64,000 nt of DNA, taken from assembly GCA_004794655.1 (NCBI GenBank), contig SMMW01000634.1, positions 1,026,501-1,090,500 of the forward strand. Direction: 5' to 3'. A program made the translations under genes and the position numbers. This stretch comes from Marisa cornuarietis. Taxonomy: Eukaryota > Mollusca > Gastropoda > Architaenioglossa > Ampullariidae. Positions 33,805 to 62,935 of this stretch are shown here, piece after piece; the first letter of the stretch is position 1; each line of letters starts with the position of its first letter. The notes under the pieces were generated by a model that saw only the letters and a list, made by a program, of their open reading frames with translations, did no database searches and was not told where the DNA came from.

Positions 33805-35166
33805 GAGAGACAGATCTACGATTATTTCAACACCGTTTTTCGGATCTCCATCGAATTTGGCAGAAATATTCACTAATAATATTTCAGGAATGCAATATAT
33901 GTGTCGGGAAAGTCGAGATAAAACAATGCAACTTAAAAGAAATTGTCTCTTACACCTTTTACGCAGAACATAAGTGGACATCCTGTTCATTTGAGAGATC
34001 AAAGACAGAGAGAGAGAGAGGAGGGAAAGAGACAAGGATATAGGTGAGAGGAAGAGAGAGAGAAAAAACGGAAAGTGAGAGCGTCGATGGCAACACAGTT
34101 TTTATCTCCCCATTTCACCTAAAACTTTTTGCCGAACAGGAATTGTCTGCCGATCATGTTAGGGGAACATGCGTTTCACTAGTTCACCAAGTCGCCGTAC
34201 ATGAATACTTTTGACTCAAATGAAGGGATCGATCGAAAGTTGACAAAAATCACAGCATGAAGAGTAAAAAGAGAAAAGAGTATAAGCAGCCCGGACGAGG
34301 CTGGGTGCACTGGCTAGTTTTTTTCTAAATGTGTGTGTATGTTTGTTTAGGAAAAACCAAACGCAGAGTATGTTGCTGATGTCCAATTATAGACAATGAC
34401 GTGCATTTAAGGGCGCAGGAACGCACGCACGCACGCACACATACACCCACACCCAGCCACACACCCCTACACACACGCACATATTTAACGATATACTTCT
34501 GCTGTCATTATCATTATGTGTTTAGTGCTTAGTATTTCGATCTTTAGAATACACTTTTATGTTTCAATGTATTACAAATAAAAATTGCATTTATCATTTC
34601 ACCTCCTCTCAGCTATAAGGACTGCTGACGTCCTTTTTATTCATAGACCTCCTTCCCAAGTTGTTTCAGGACAAAGAAAGGTAAGACATTTTACTTGTCA
34701 CTCTTAGCAGACTGAACATTTATAAAAATTATCATTTGAAAATCAACTAATCAGCCGATGGTAATATTATTTTTTAATTCATTTTCTCTCTCCAAAAAGC
34801 ACATGTTCTTTGATAAGAAGTTTCTATTTTCTAAATTACAGAAGTATTTACTTTGTTTCTCTCCTTGCTGTATCTATTGTACCCTTGAGCAAATCATCAT
34901 GCCATTTAATTCCCGTATCTAATTTTTTTTTACTAGCAAAAGATTTAGTCTAACACTGCAATCTACATTTCTTTCTACACTCGAAGCAAAAGCAAAAAAT
35001 TCTAAATGATGTGCAGTTATTTCATTCGGTTTGTAGACTATGTCAGAGAACATTAGCTGACACTGCAACAATATAATATAAAATATAATAGCTGGCTTTG
35101 GCTGGGATACCATATATTGGGATACCAAGCTCACACCATATACATATATAACTAGCTCCTTCACGC

Positions 35167-35337
35167 CGACATCCAGCGGAGTACCCGGAGAAAACCCCCG
35201 CCGTTCGCAGGGCTGGGCGGCGGGGGTTTTCTCCGGGTACTCCGGTTTCCTCCCCCCTCCCTTTCCCCCCATAGTGCGAAATCACCGCAAGGTGGAAGCA
35301 CTTTCCAACTAAATAAACAAACAAACGACATCCAGCG
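35167..35337 (+). mobile_element. SINE-like insertion with 26-bp perfect inverted repeat and 12-bp TSD
   Basis: CGACATCCAGCG occurs at 35167-35178 and 35326-35337. Between them are 147 bp ending in AAATAAACAAACAAA, an A-rich tail of the kind left by reverse transcription. At the 5' side, 35178-35203 is the exact reverse complement of 35218-35243 (GGAGTACCCGGAG… against …CTCCGGGTACTCC), separated by 14 nt. The simplest reading is a short retroposon whose 5' part was copied in inverted orientation. The TTTTCTCCGGGTACTCCGGTT block recalls a repeat common in animal genomes, but I cannot name the family. Confidence 0.75.
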
Positions 35338-35338
35338 T

Positions 35339-36060
35339 GATACCTTGTTGACAGGCAACACTGTCACATCCTGTAAAGTCGCGACGACCGTGCGTGCCGT
35401 CACCATCCACACATAACATATGCTGTACCCGCTTGAAGGGGAAAACCAGCGTTAATCCTGGCTGCCCACTAGGGGAAAGGTGGTAAGCAGAAGGCAATGG
35501 TACAGCACACCCATCACTTTAATGGTAGCAAGAGAAAATACAGAGAAATGACACGCGTCTCTTGCCCGCAGTTACAGAGTTCTTGACCACATTGATAGGA
35601 ACATCAAATACTGGTAAAAAAAAACTCAATATCCACCAGCGCCACTTTTGAGCATGGCACCTTTGTTCCGCCAGTGTCTCGCAAGGTGATCAGAAGGTGG
35701 CGTAAATCCTAAGTCCTGCATGTGACTCAGGCTCACTGCCGTCATCTCACTGCTGGTGTCGAGTAGAGCCATTACTCTTGTGTCATTTATCACAGATTTT
35801 ATTGTGGGACATTTCCCAGTCAGCCCTGCTAGACTACTCCTGTTACAGGAGACGAGGGGCAATCAGTTTCTCTGACAGGTTCGTTTGCGGCCCTTTTCTT
35901 GCTATTACTCACTGTCGCTTCACTCTTACGCTGCCGCCCGCCTCGCCCATCAAAAATGTCGTTGGGAGCCCCGCTGAGTGTTTTTCCCCTAAGCGTCCCA
36001 GTGAAGGGACCAAAAGCATGATGTCAGCGACCTTGACCCTCCGGTCTAATTAGACCTTAC
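35339..36060 (-). mobile_element. Decayed gypsy-type LTR retrotransposon fragment (protease region)
   Basis: On the minus strand the frame at 35626-35862 reads TGKCPTIKSVINDTRVMALLDTSSE, resembling a retropepsin flap and active site in which the usual DTGSE is DTSSE. Further along that strand, 35339-35420 has TVVATLQDVTVLP, similar to the segment after the protease in Ty3/gypsy polyproteins. No LTRs, reverse transcriptase or integrase are seen. The SINE-like insertion above falls at its downstream edge. Confidence 0.5.
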
Positions 36061-37570
36061 TTTTAATCACTCCCTTGAGAAAGAAAACAGTTAACTACTA
36101 CATTATAGGATCATTGACTCTAAGTGATCGAAGATAACCTACTCAACATATTTTACATATCTGACAGGCTGAGTTGCTTTGTTCTCCTACGATTTTTTCC
36201 ATTTTCTCGTGCAACGTCTTACCCATAGATTTCTTTTAGTTACAAGTTGTATTTGTTTCCATTAAGCTTTCCTTTGTTATTGTTTTACTATCTGAAATTG
36301 CCTTGCTTTCTGTTTTTACTTTTAACGGTTGCTTTCTCCGTCATTACATAGACTCGCTTATCTCGCTTTCGTGTTGCTCGTTCTGTTTTCTCTTCTCTAA
36401 AGCCTAGCCAAACCTTAAAATATCATCAATTCTGATAGCTTTTATTTTTATAATAGTTTTTTATTTTAAAATAATCCATATTTTATTTCATTACACTTTT
36501 GTTGAATTATGACAAGACATGCAGTTTGTCTACACGACTTCTCAGTTAGCATTGTTGAATCCCCTTGCTACTCTTAAACTTCCAGCCTGTTTAGTAGACA
36601 CCTTAAGGAGACTTTCCCTTTATCATAATGTTGACATCCCATCGAGACAACGGATTAGAATCCGTCGCCTCCGGGCTGGTCGTCGTAAACAACGTCCTTT
36701 GAAAAAATCCATCACCTGCTCTGCCACTAGTCGTTATTCTTTACCTACTTCTGAGACTAATGCGGGTATTGTGAAAGCTTCGCTGTGTATTGTCAACTCT
36801 CTGGTAAATCATGCTTCCACCACACATCACTATCGGCGTGATGAGAGTGAACCAGTTAATGTCATCAGCCGTAACACCAGCTGGAAGCACAACCGACGAA
36901 ATCAACATGGTCGTATGAGAACAGGAGACTGCCCAGTTTCCCTCAGCACCAAACGAAGTACAATTGGTGGGAAACAGAAATGTGACCTTAATTTTAATGA
37001 GATTTTTTCTTTGCCTAAAAGTGAGGGACTTTCAGTAGAAAAGAAAAAATTGACAAGTTTATGTGTTGGTCATTTAAATGTACAATCAGTCTGCAACAAG
37101 GCTGTGGACATTCATGATTAAGTGCTGGAAAATGACTTTGATGTCTTTTTCTTGTCACAGACATGGTTAAAGGAGAGTGGTGATGAATAAGTAATCAAAG
37201 ACCTTACACCACAGGGCTATATGTTTGCACGCAATCCCAGGAGTGGTAGGAGTGGAGGTGGAGTTGGTGTCTTATTTAAACAACATCTGAAGTTTACAGT
37301 GTTGAAGAAACAAACACAGTATAGGTCCTTTTGAGTACATAACAGCAAGACTGTCATTAGCAAAGCAGTCATTAGAGATCATTTGTTTATATAGACCTCC
37401 TCCATCTAAAAGGAATCAGCTTTCAGATACTCTGTTTCATGAGGAGTTTGCCATGCTGCTGGAAAGTTTACTTACAAAGGAGAAGTTTCTTATTTTCGGG
37501 GATGTAAATTTTCATTTTGATAGACCTCAAGATAGTGATGTGAAGAGGTTGATTGAGGCTTTAGACAGCC

Positions 37571-39916
37571 GTGGTCTTTGTCAGCTGTTTGAAAAAACCA
37601 ACTCATAGACTTGGACACATTCTTGACTGGGTTATCACTCGTGCGCCATCAGAGTCACTGGTCAAGTCAGCTGTTGTAGAGGATTTTTTTTTTATTTCGG
37701 ACCATTTTGTGCAGCCCTTGGTGACTGATCTTTCTCGACCAAGGCGTAAAAAGACATCTGTTTTGTGTAGAAATTTGAAGAAGATTGACCTGAACGCTTT
37801 CAGAGAAGACCTGCTTCAGGCAAAGTTGTTATTAGATCCTCCCACAGATGTTGATGAGTTAGCAGAGTTATATAATCAGACTTTATTAGAGCTGCTTGAT
37901 AAGCACGCGCCTGCAGTTAGCAAAATTGTAGACAGACCAGATTGTGCATGGTTTTGTGAGGGGGTGAGTGAAGCCAAGAAACATAGACAGTTGGCAGAGA
38001 AAAAGTGGAGGAAGACCAAACTTGATATTGACAGACAGCTGTATAAGTTAGCCAGAAATAAATGTGTGTGCTGTAAGAAAAGGCTAAATTATTATTTGTA
38101 CAGGAGCAGCTAGAGGCTGCGAGTGGAAATCCCAGAAAGACTTTTGACATTGTGAACAGCTTGTTGGGTAAGAACGGAACTAGTCCGGTTCTTCCTGAGG
38201 TGGATGTCAAGTCAGCTGCTGATCAGCTGTCTTCCTTCTTTGTTAATAAGACAAAGGAAATTAGTGCTGGACTTGAGAGTACAGCTTGTGAGTTGCCAGA
38301 GTGTGAGGAAGACTATTCTGTGCCATTTGCTGGTGTTCCGCTGACTTCTTTCATGTCTATTGATGAGAGTTACTTGAGGAAACTTGTAGCAAGATCAACT
38401 AAAACTTCATGTGCTATGGATCCTGTACCAACTAAATTTATTATTCAACTTTTGGATATTCTATTTCCTGTCATTTTGGACATTATTAATGCTAGTTTGA
38501 GAGCAGGTTGTGTTCCACGGTGTTTTAAAAAGGCCGTTGTGAAGCCCTTGTTGAAAAGGCAAACCTGGATCCCTCTTACTGTAAAAACTATCGTCCAGTG
38601 TCAAATTTATCATATATTTCCAAGCTTCTTGAGAGGGTGGTCGCAGAGCAGCTTATGACCCATTTTATTACTTATGGCTGCGTAGATAAATTTCAGTCAG
38701 CGTATCGTCCTGGCTTCAGCACAGAAACTGCTCTTCTTCGTGTGAGCAATGACATTCTTTGTAGTGTCAACTCTGGCAACTTAGTGCTGTTAGTATAACT
38801 TGACCTAAGTGCGTTTGACACCATCAACCACCGCCTGCTGCTCCAGAGACTGTCGTCAGAGGCTGGTATCCAGGGCGCTGAGCTGCAGTGGATTGACTCC
38901 TATCTTGCCGATAGATCTCAGAGAGTGATTGTCGGCTCTGCAACCTCTGAGGCAGTTCCTCTGGTGTGTGGCGTACCACAGGGATCCGTTCTGGGTCCAT
39001 TATTATTTTCGGCATATACTTCTCAGCTTGGACGGGTAATTGAACGCTTTCAGATGGGACGTCAGTTCTTTGAGGACGATACACAGATTCTGAACAGTTT
39101 TCCCCCCGACACAGCAGTGGCTAGGAATGCGCTTCAACGACTTGAATCTTGTTGTGTTGCTGTGAAGGCGTGGATGACCAGGAATCGTTTTAAACTCAAC
39201 GGCGACAAGACAGAAGCGTTACTGTGCGGCCCCAGGGCCAGAAGGGAGCAGATCGGCATTAGTGCCATGCAGGTCGGTGACGCCTCCATAGCCTTTGCTG
39301 ACTGTGTGCGGGACCTTGGGCTCTTTATTGATGCAGAACTCTCCATGTGCAACCATGTTAGTTCTGTTGTGGCAAAATCTTACTACTTTTTGAGGACTTT
39401 AGGTAGACTACGGCCCATGCTGACTCAAGCTGCTGCCAACTCACTTGCTGTGGCTACCATCATATCAAGATTAGACTACTGTAATAGTGCATTGTGGGGT
39501 ATACCCGCTACGCAGATGGATCGACTCCAAAGAGTTCAAAACACAGCCACAAGGATTGCCACCCGTGCAAAGTCGTCCACTGAGCACATCTATCCTACAG
39601 AGCCTTCACTGGCTCCCAGTGAACAAGCGGATTGACCACAAAGTTCTTTCGATTGCACAGTCCTGCATGTACAAAACTGCTCCTGACTATTTGCAAGAGG
39701 TGGTTCCTCCCTGCCGGCCGTCACGTGATCTGCGCTCTGGCGCCCAGTCACGCGTTCTGTCTCCCTGCAGTGGAAGACACAAACAAGAAGCGCACTGGAG
39801 CCAAGGCCTTCACAAACGCGGCACCTAAACTGTGGAATGCTCTGCCGTCGTCACTGTCCACCATCACCTCACCAACCACGTTTCGAAAAAGACTGAAGAC
39901 CCATCTGTTTATTTAA
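37571..39916 (+). pseudogene. Copy J ORF2: endonuclease C-terminus and reverse transcriptase
   Basis: Open pieces are 37571-38113, 38152-38658, 38598-38798, 38925-39635 and 39632-39916. Motif A has lost one Ala (LDLSAFDTIN), motif B is intact (CGVPQGSVLGPLLF) and the catalytic YADD is replaced by FEDD (near 39068). The C-terminal SRLDYCNSALWG and SLHWLPVNKRIDHKV segments are visible. The frameshifts and the altered catalytic box make it inactive. Confidence 0.85.
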
Positions 39917-40080
39917 GAGGGACTTAAACTTAAACAACCAAGCAACACTTCTGTCTTTATTTTTTTTTTTACTTTCCTGTTGTTTTATCTATTTATTTTT
40001 TTTTTCTTCTTATTTTTTTATTTTGTTTTTGCTGCGCAATGAGCATTCTTCTGAATGGATACCTGCGCATTACAAATGGA

Positions 40081-40177
<97 letters not shown>
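40081..40177 (+). repeat. (ATC)n microsatellite, LINE 3' tail
   Basis: About 32 uninterrupted CAT/ATC units directly after the conserved LINE 3' end. Poly-Ser frames here are not genes. Confidence 0.95.
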
Positions 40178-42679
40178 TCTTGAGCGTTGTTCTAGTTGTT
40201 TTGGGCCTTACGTAGCTTTTCTTCCCATCATTAACTGTATACACTCCTTAGTAGATTTTTGGTGTTCTTCAGAACAGTGCTATTCGAAGGTTTCATTGCT
40301 TTATTTTTGTAAAGGAATAATTGAAACTTCGCCTGGCACGGAGCGTTAAGGTCGCTAAGGTCATGTTTCCAAAGGCTTACGAAGGTCCTCCCTCAAGTGA
40401 CACAGCATTGATTTCAATTCTGACTACCTAACTTTCAGAATTAAAGTTTTGTTTTTTCTGTAGCCGTTTTTCCTTTTTATATTGATACCACTTCCTTCAT
40501 GTGGCTTAGGTCTTGATTTAAATATTGGAGAAAATTTGTAAATTAGTTTGAATTCGATGTCTGGTAATGTTTACTTCACGAAGGATGATTATTTCTTTTA
40601 TGCTATTTATGAAGTAAAGTAAATCATTTTTATTACTATTTAGAGCCCTTTAATTCTAATGCTTAGCCCATACCATTTCTGAAATCATTTTAGTTATTTA
40701 TTAACTGTCCTGACAAGGTTCTTAGTATTTTTGTCAGACTAGGCACTTCGGTTTCCTGTAGGTCTTTAAGTTTGGCAATAAAAGATCTTATTTTAATCAT
40801 AAGTCATGTCTTCGCTTGCAAACTTTTGCGGAGTGCTTGTTGTTTTCGTGCAGTCGTCTGTAATGTGTAGTGTTCGTCTGTTCTGGCTGCTAAACCTTTT
40901 ACATACATCCCTTAATTGTCAGTATTTGTCTGTAGTGTCTCTGCTGGCCATGTCTCCGTTTTCACGTGGGTGAGTGGTTCGGCTAGCATGTTTTCTTATT
41001 CCTTCTTTCATTCTTCTTCAAGTAATTTTCTTTGGGGATTTGAAAGTTTAAAGATGAAGTGCACATGTTGTTTGACTGTGATACCCATGACATTTATAGA
41101 TCTAAAGCTGATGTGTTAACACCTGCAAGACGATATCCTCAGGGCACAGATGGAGTCACGCGAGTCTTTCTAGATAAATCTGAGGCAACCATCAAACAAG
41201 TTTCTAGATATTTGTATCAAAAACAGAAATGAAACGTGAACATTGTTAGGAACACGAAAAAATGTTAGTATGTAAAATGTAACGCTATTGTAAATATTCC
41301 TGATGTTCTTTTATGCATAATTTCCCTCTTGAAACAAACCAAAGGGTTTGCTCAGTAAAAAAGTCGAAGTCTTCTCGAGTAATTTTCTTTAGGGATTTGA
41401 TGGTTTGGTTATCGCACTTATCTAGATTGCATTTCGATGGATGATTTTGCAAGGATGTCCCCTATATCCTTACGCTCTCAATATTTTCCACAGTTTATGC
41501 ACACAAACTCCTGATGGTCGTGCATTAGTCTTATATCGTGTGGTCCTCTGAAGCACCCTCACACACAACGTTTAGTTTCCATTGGTCAGCTAAATGTCAA
41601 AATCTGTTCCAGCGTTAAAACTATCTTTCCGTCTGGTCGATAGGTTGATATCATCATACACATAGTGTTCTATTTTTACACTCCTAAATGTTTCAGTGTC
41701 CTAAAAGGCAAGTAAAAATTTTCTACTGGTTTTATTTTGTTGTCTTTACCTAGAATCTCTTTACTTTCCTAGTATTTGCATCCTTCTTTTCTACAAGTAT
41801 CTAGATTAAGAAGTTTTCAGTTTCCTCTAGCGGTACCAGTATATAGCTTCCTCTAGAAGGAAAGTCCTACTTCTTCTAGTCCCTTTTGGTTAGGTGCTTT
41901 ATGTTTTTGCCTTCCTTTTTTAGATGGTTAGGGGAGGTCCTCCATTTTCAGTTCTCTCTCTCTCTCTGTACGTATCGTGAATTTTTTGTATGCATTGAAT
42001 ACTAGCTGATTAAGATTACCTTTTGGCTTATTTAAATAGAGGAGCGAAAGAGAGAGGCCATTTGTTACAGTATGTCAATTATCTGAAAGACGATTGCATT
42101 GTCTACACTTTCTATTGTTTGTCAATTCTCAGTGTCACCTTTTGGGATGACACCACAACAGTGCTTCACCTTTATTGATCAGTTGTCTGCACTAAATTAG
42201 ATTTCGCATCCGCTTGTCCATCTGACTTTAAACTATCCACAATCCCACTGTACCATTCTGCCTTGTCGCTTTCCGTACCTCTTCATCAGCGAATTTATCT
42301 ACACTGAAAACCCGGTCTTGCTTTGAACTACTACCCTTAAAATTTGAATACCTTACTTATAGTTGTAAACAAAAGTGCATTTCATCCCAGCTATAATAGC
42401 ACACAAACAAACAGAAAATTTTAACGTCTTCGTCTTCAGCCCCATCTAAAAAATTTTAGCATCAGCATTTATATAATCTGTTAACGCCCTTTTGCTATGT
42501 CAGTACCCTTTTGGCAACTTTCCATACCAGATCTTAATCTCACTTTCTCAACACCCTAAAAATATTAACTGTATTTGAAACAACTCGAGTCATCAGTTTC
42601 ACTGATGGCTAAGCCAACTCTATGTATTATTTCTTTTATATCATGTATATGTATGTATTATTTCTTTATCTCGTGTATG
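40178..42679. other. Intergenic, nothing recognised
   Basis: T-rich sequence with no open frame above ~70 codons that has coding character, and no repeat that I can name. A short CT run occurs near 41955. Confidence 0.5.
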
Positions 42680-42740
42680 TATTTCTGCACTATTTGGAAT
42701 TGCCCTTGGGGATAAATAAAGTGGTATTGTATTGTATCTC
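42680..42740 (+). mobile_element. LINE 3'-end remnant (GGGGATAAATAAAG tail)
   Basis: TTGCCCTTGGGGATAAATAA followed by TATTGTATTGTAT is a typical LINE 3' terminus with a short tandem tail. A minus-strand counterpart (ACTTTATTCATCCCAGAGGG) is at 50818-50838. Confidence 0.45.
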
Positions 42741-43092
42741 TCAAAATCCACTACAAGCCATACCTATTGCACCTACCTTTGGGGTCTTTGAATGACAAAT
42801 GCAGTCGACTCCTCCCTTAATAAAACCTAATTCTTTCCATCTATCCATTTGTCTCTTTAGTCTCATTTCTGACTCATACAGGTACTAAAAGCGGCGCAAA
42901 ATCTGTTGAAAGTTGGTTAGTTGCAGGTAGAAAAAGGACAGGATCCGCCAATAAGTTTTAACCTAATAAACATTCTAAAGGCCGCTGGGATACATACGGA
43001 CCCAACCGAAGGTTTACTATTTATAAAACACGAACCGTGGCCTCATCATGGATGAAATGAATTTTCAAATATCTTTAGAATCCTATTGTTAA

Positions 43093-44936
43093 CCACCGGC
43101 GGGGTCCGTATGGACTCTAGATATAAATGCCACATGCTGATAGATGTATTCCAAGAAATAAACATCGCGTCATCCAAATTTTAGCCTCGCCTTCCCTTTG
43201 TATGCCTGAACTAACCTTACTACTTATCTCTCTGTTGAATTACTCGTAGCGTCCCTTTAGAACCTATTTTTGTATCCATTTTCCCTCTTTCTTCAGTCGA
43301 GAAAATGCCGGGGCCAACCCGATATGCCAATAGGAATGTTGAAAAATAGCTTCCTCATTCAAACTCTTCATGAAAAAGAGTATTAGTGGCATCATTATAT
43401 AATGAACAAACAAGGAGGGCGAACTAGTTTATGGGGAAACTGGAAGATCACTAACAATAAATTTGAGTGCTTTATGGGTGTACTGTTTTTAGCTGGTGTC
43501 TATAAAGCTCATGATGAACCGACAGAACAGTTGTGGAACAAGAAGCACGGGTAAGCTATTTTCCAAAAGCGATGCCCAAAGCAAGATTCGTGCAATTGAA
43601 GAGAGTGCTTCGATTTGATGCTGCTGAACGACGTCAAAGGCCACCCGATCACCAGTCTCTGAAATATCTGATATTTGGGTATAAAACTTGGAAAAATGTT
43701 ACGAAACTTCTGAAAATGTGACTGTTGGTGAACAATTAGTCGTCCTTCGGGCCAGATGTCATTTCAAACAATACATTCCCAGCTAGCGAGCGAAATATGG
43801 TATAAAAACCTGGGTCTGCTGTGACAGAACAACGTCTTATGTTTTTAATTGCCACGTATACGTGGGAAGAAGATCTGATCAACTAAGAGAACAGGGTGAA
43901 AGAGTTGTGTTGGTTATGATCTATGGGTTGGAAAATAATAGAAGGAACGTAACAAGTGACAACTTTTTCACTTGCTTTGTGCTGGCAGAGAAACTTCTTA
44001 ATCCGAAGCTTGCCTTGCTGGGGACCATTCGTAAAGCCAGAAAAGAGATTCCACGTGCTCTTACACAAAGCGAGGCAAACAAATACTATACACTCTTTGC
44101 TTTTAAAAATCATGGGATGCTGGCTTCTTATTGCCCAAAGAAAGGCAAGGAAGTAGTTACTTCTCACGATCAACAGGATGTTGCCAACACCACGGTAGAG
44201 AAAAATCCTCAGTTGATTTTGGACTACAAGACACAAGGTGACATCGACACAATGGACAAACTGGTTCGCTGCTGCAACCCGAAACAAAAGACAAGAAGAT
44301 GGCCTTAAGTAATCTTCTACAACATGGTGGATATTTGAATGCCGACATTGTCTGGACATTCCTAAGCCCCGAGTGGCAAAATCACAAACGGCGAATATTT
44401 CTGATGAATCTGGACGAGGAACATGTTGGACTTGGAAAATTTATGGAAGAAGAATGTTCTGGGGAGAATAGGGCATACTACAAACGAGATCTATCACGTT
44501 CCCAGCGTTCACCAGTTGCACTGAAAACTCCATTTCCAAGAAAAGGACAGCGTTGCTTCTTTTGCCCCAGATCGAACGACAAGAAAGAGATTTTCATGTG
44601 GAGTTCATGCAAAGCTTGTATGTGACTTATGTGCTCGGCAATAATAAGATTTTATCAGCCTAAATAATCTTGACTTTTTGACAATATCACAATGTAGGCC
44701 TAATCAAAACAATATGTTCTCAGTTTTTTAAGATTTAGGAAATAAAGTCTTGCGATAAAACTCTTCGTATCTTTTTGTAACATTACTATGTTTTGTCATT
44801 GTAATTTGTGGTACATGTTTATTACATTGATTTTCGTGTTTTAATAAAATAGGTGTTGCATTTTCCACAGTGAATCCGGTTTTATCAAGAAAATGAATGA
44901 CAAAATGGCATGGGGTCCATACTGACCCCAATGTGG
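43093..44936 (+). mobile_element. piggyBac-type DNA transposon, inactive
   Basis: The 1844-bp element is bounded by TTAA at 43089-43092 and 44937-44940, the piggyBac target-site duplication. The left end starts CCACCGGCGGGGTCCGTATG. The right end, read inward, starts CCACATTGGGGTCAGTATGG, giving imperfect ~22-bp terminal inverted repeats. It encodes a broken transposase. It is shorter than typical autonomous members (2.3-2.5 kb), consistent with N-terminal loss. The right end lies 87 bp before the first thioesterase exon. Confidence 0.9.
43400..44655 (+). pseudogene. piggyBac transposase (DDE, PGBD-like), broken
   Basis: Coding blocks in order: KFECFMGVLFLAGVYKAHDE (about 43465), VQLKRVLRFDAAERRQRP, then ENVTVGEQLVVL near 43712, where the family's first catalytic Asp (TVDEQL) is Gly (GGT at 43727-43729). 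A TAG at 43784-43786 follows in the IPSKPAKYGIK block. The frame from 43862 is open to 44308 and retains the second Asp (NVTSDNFF, 43958) and the third (GDIDTMD). The C-terminal Cys-rich domain is frameshifted near 44590 but readable as CGVHAKLVCDLCARQ. Dead copy. Confidence 0.88.
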
Positions 44937-45023
44937 TTAACGCTATGAAAATTTAACGGCTATTGGAGGGTCAAAACGTTTGACGTGAGATTTTTGTAGA
45001 AATTTGTTTTCCTTCTCCAACAG

Positions 45024-61632
<16,609 letters not shown>

Positions 61633-62269
61633 GTAAGTGTTCGTAAGTGCTAACATGTAGAAAATTATTTTGCACCTCCTTCGTGTATATCTAGAGTGTG
61701 CGTTTGTATACGCGTGAATAGAATAGGTGTATTTTAGTAGGTTAAACATGAAAATAAGAGTATAATGTTTAAAACTGAATATTCGGACTTTATGAAGGTA
61801 TAAAATAAACGATTATTCCTTGTGGGAGCTAGAAGGCTTCAAATACATTATGAAAAGCACACAAATCAACAATATAACTGGTAACAACATCGTAAATAAT
61901 TACACAGAATGTTTCATTATAATCAAATGCAAAGAAAAACCATCACAGAGACACAGTAATCAACACCATTACCATTTTACCATTGACTCTCTATAGGAGA
62001 ACTTGACTATTACCATTAAATCTTAAGTTTTCCAGTTCTAAGCTTTGCACAAGAGATCAGCTGTCAACTGTGAAAGTGGATGTTGTTCGCCATTTCTTCT
62101 TTTGTCTGCTTCTCTGGAGTGTTTGCCGCAGGATGATATTTGCAAGTCTTTAAGATCTGTGTGTCTATACTACCTTTGCTTGAGTATTTTCACTTTGGAT
62201 ATAAGGTCGTCAAAGTGCTCACTTATTTGCGCAGTTCTCTTTTGTACATCCTCGTTTGTGATGTGGTCT
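61633..62269. other. Thioesterase intron 5, unassigned part
   Basis: AT-rich with nothing recognised. The missing Asp and His exons were looked for here and to 64000 without success. Confidence 0.5.
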
Positions 62270-62935
62270 TTTTAGAAGACACGAAGAATCCTCCTTCCGA
62301 AAAAAGCCCGGTGTTAGAATTAAATGATTTACGCCCCGTTACATCAATCTCTGCTGTTCTGAAAGTTTTTGAAAAGCTTGTACTCAAACGCTTACTAGTC
62401 CTTGTTCAGAACTCATTAGACCCTCTACAGTTTGCCTATAAAAGTAAGCGTAGTGTAGAAGATGGTGTTTTATTGGTCTTAAATAGAATTTATGCATATC
62501 TGGGAACCCCAACCCATGTACTTGTCTGATTTTTTTTTTCTTCTCCGGTGCTTTCAATACATTGTAATGTCATTTGCTTGTTCAAAAACTAATTCTGATG
62601 AATGTTGACACCAGAACTTCTCTGTGGACCTTAGACTATCTGACCAACAGACCTCAGTTTATAACAATGTCTAATGACGTCATATTTGATACTCTTTACA
62701 TCAATACTGGTGCTCCTCAAGGCACTGTACTCGCTCCTTTCTTGTTTGCCATATACACGGCGGCTTGTAGTCATAGGAACGAAAATGAAATTTGCAGAGG
62801 ACAATGGACTTACAGGACTGATTTCCAACGATGATGACTCCCATGACAGACAGTAGATTGAAGATTTTGTTATACGATGTGACAACAATTATTTAGAGTT
62901 AAACGTTAAGAAAATAAAATAAATTATTGTAGATT
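62270..62935 (+). mobile_element. Rex1/Babar-like LINE reverse transcriptase fragment
   Basis: Blocks: LELNDLRPVTSISAVLKVFEK, PLQFAYKSKRSVEDGVLL, a degenerate motif A (SSPVLSIHC), TGAPQGTVLAPFLFAIYT (motif B), KFAEDNGLTGLIS (catalytic box, FADD changed to FAED) and LELNVKK. Several frameshifts. It resembles the fragment at 7.1-7.6 kb but covers more of the domain. Confidence 0.78.

Larger units (their letters stand above)
36500..40177 (+). mobile_element. L2/CR1-like LINE copy J with (ATC)n tail
   Basis: About 3.7 kb. The endonuclease begins at LCVGHLNVQSVCNKAVDIH (about 37060), with GDVNFHFD near 37500 and SDHF near 37700. The RT runs from NYRPVSNLSYISKLLERVV (about 38590) to LFI-stop at 39914. 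The upstream frame 36519-37121 has a very basic stretch (RQRIRIRRLRAGRRKQR). The element ends with TGAATGGATACCTGCGCATTACAAATGGACATC and then a long (ATC)n run. Copy L at 50.2-50.8 kb has the same terminus, so the trinucleotide tail is a family trait. Confidence 0.88.

Noticed and set aside
33749..34035. Cys-Val and Ser-Leu repeat frames
   Set aside because: Produced by (TG)n and (AG)n microsatellites.
34646..34682. Possible small + strand exon (TTCATAG/ACCTCC…AAAG/GTAAGA)
   Set aside because: Splice-like ends but only ~35 bp, no flanking exons and no recognisable protein.
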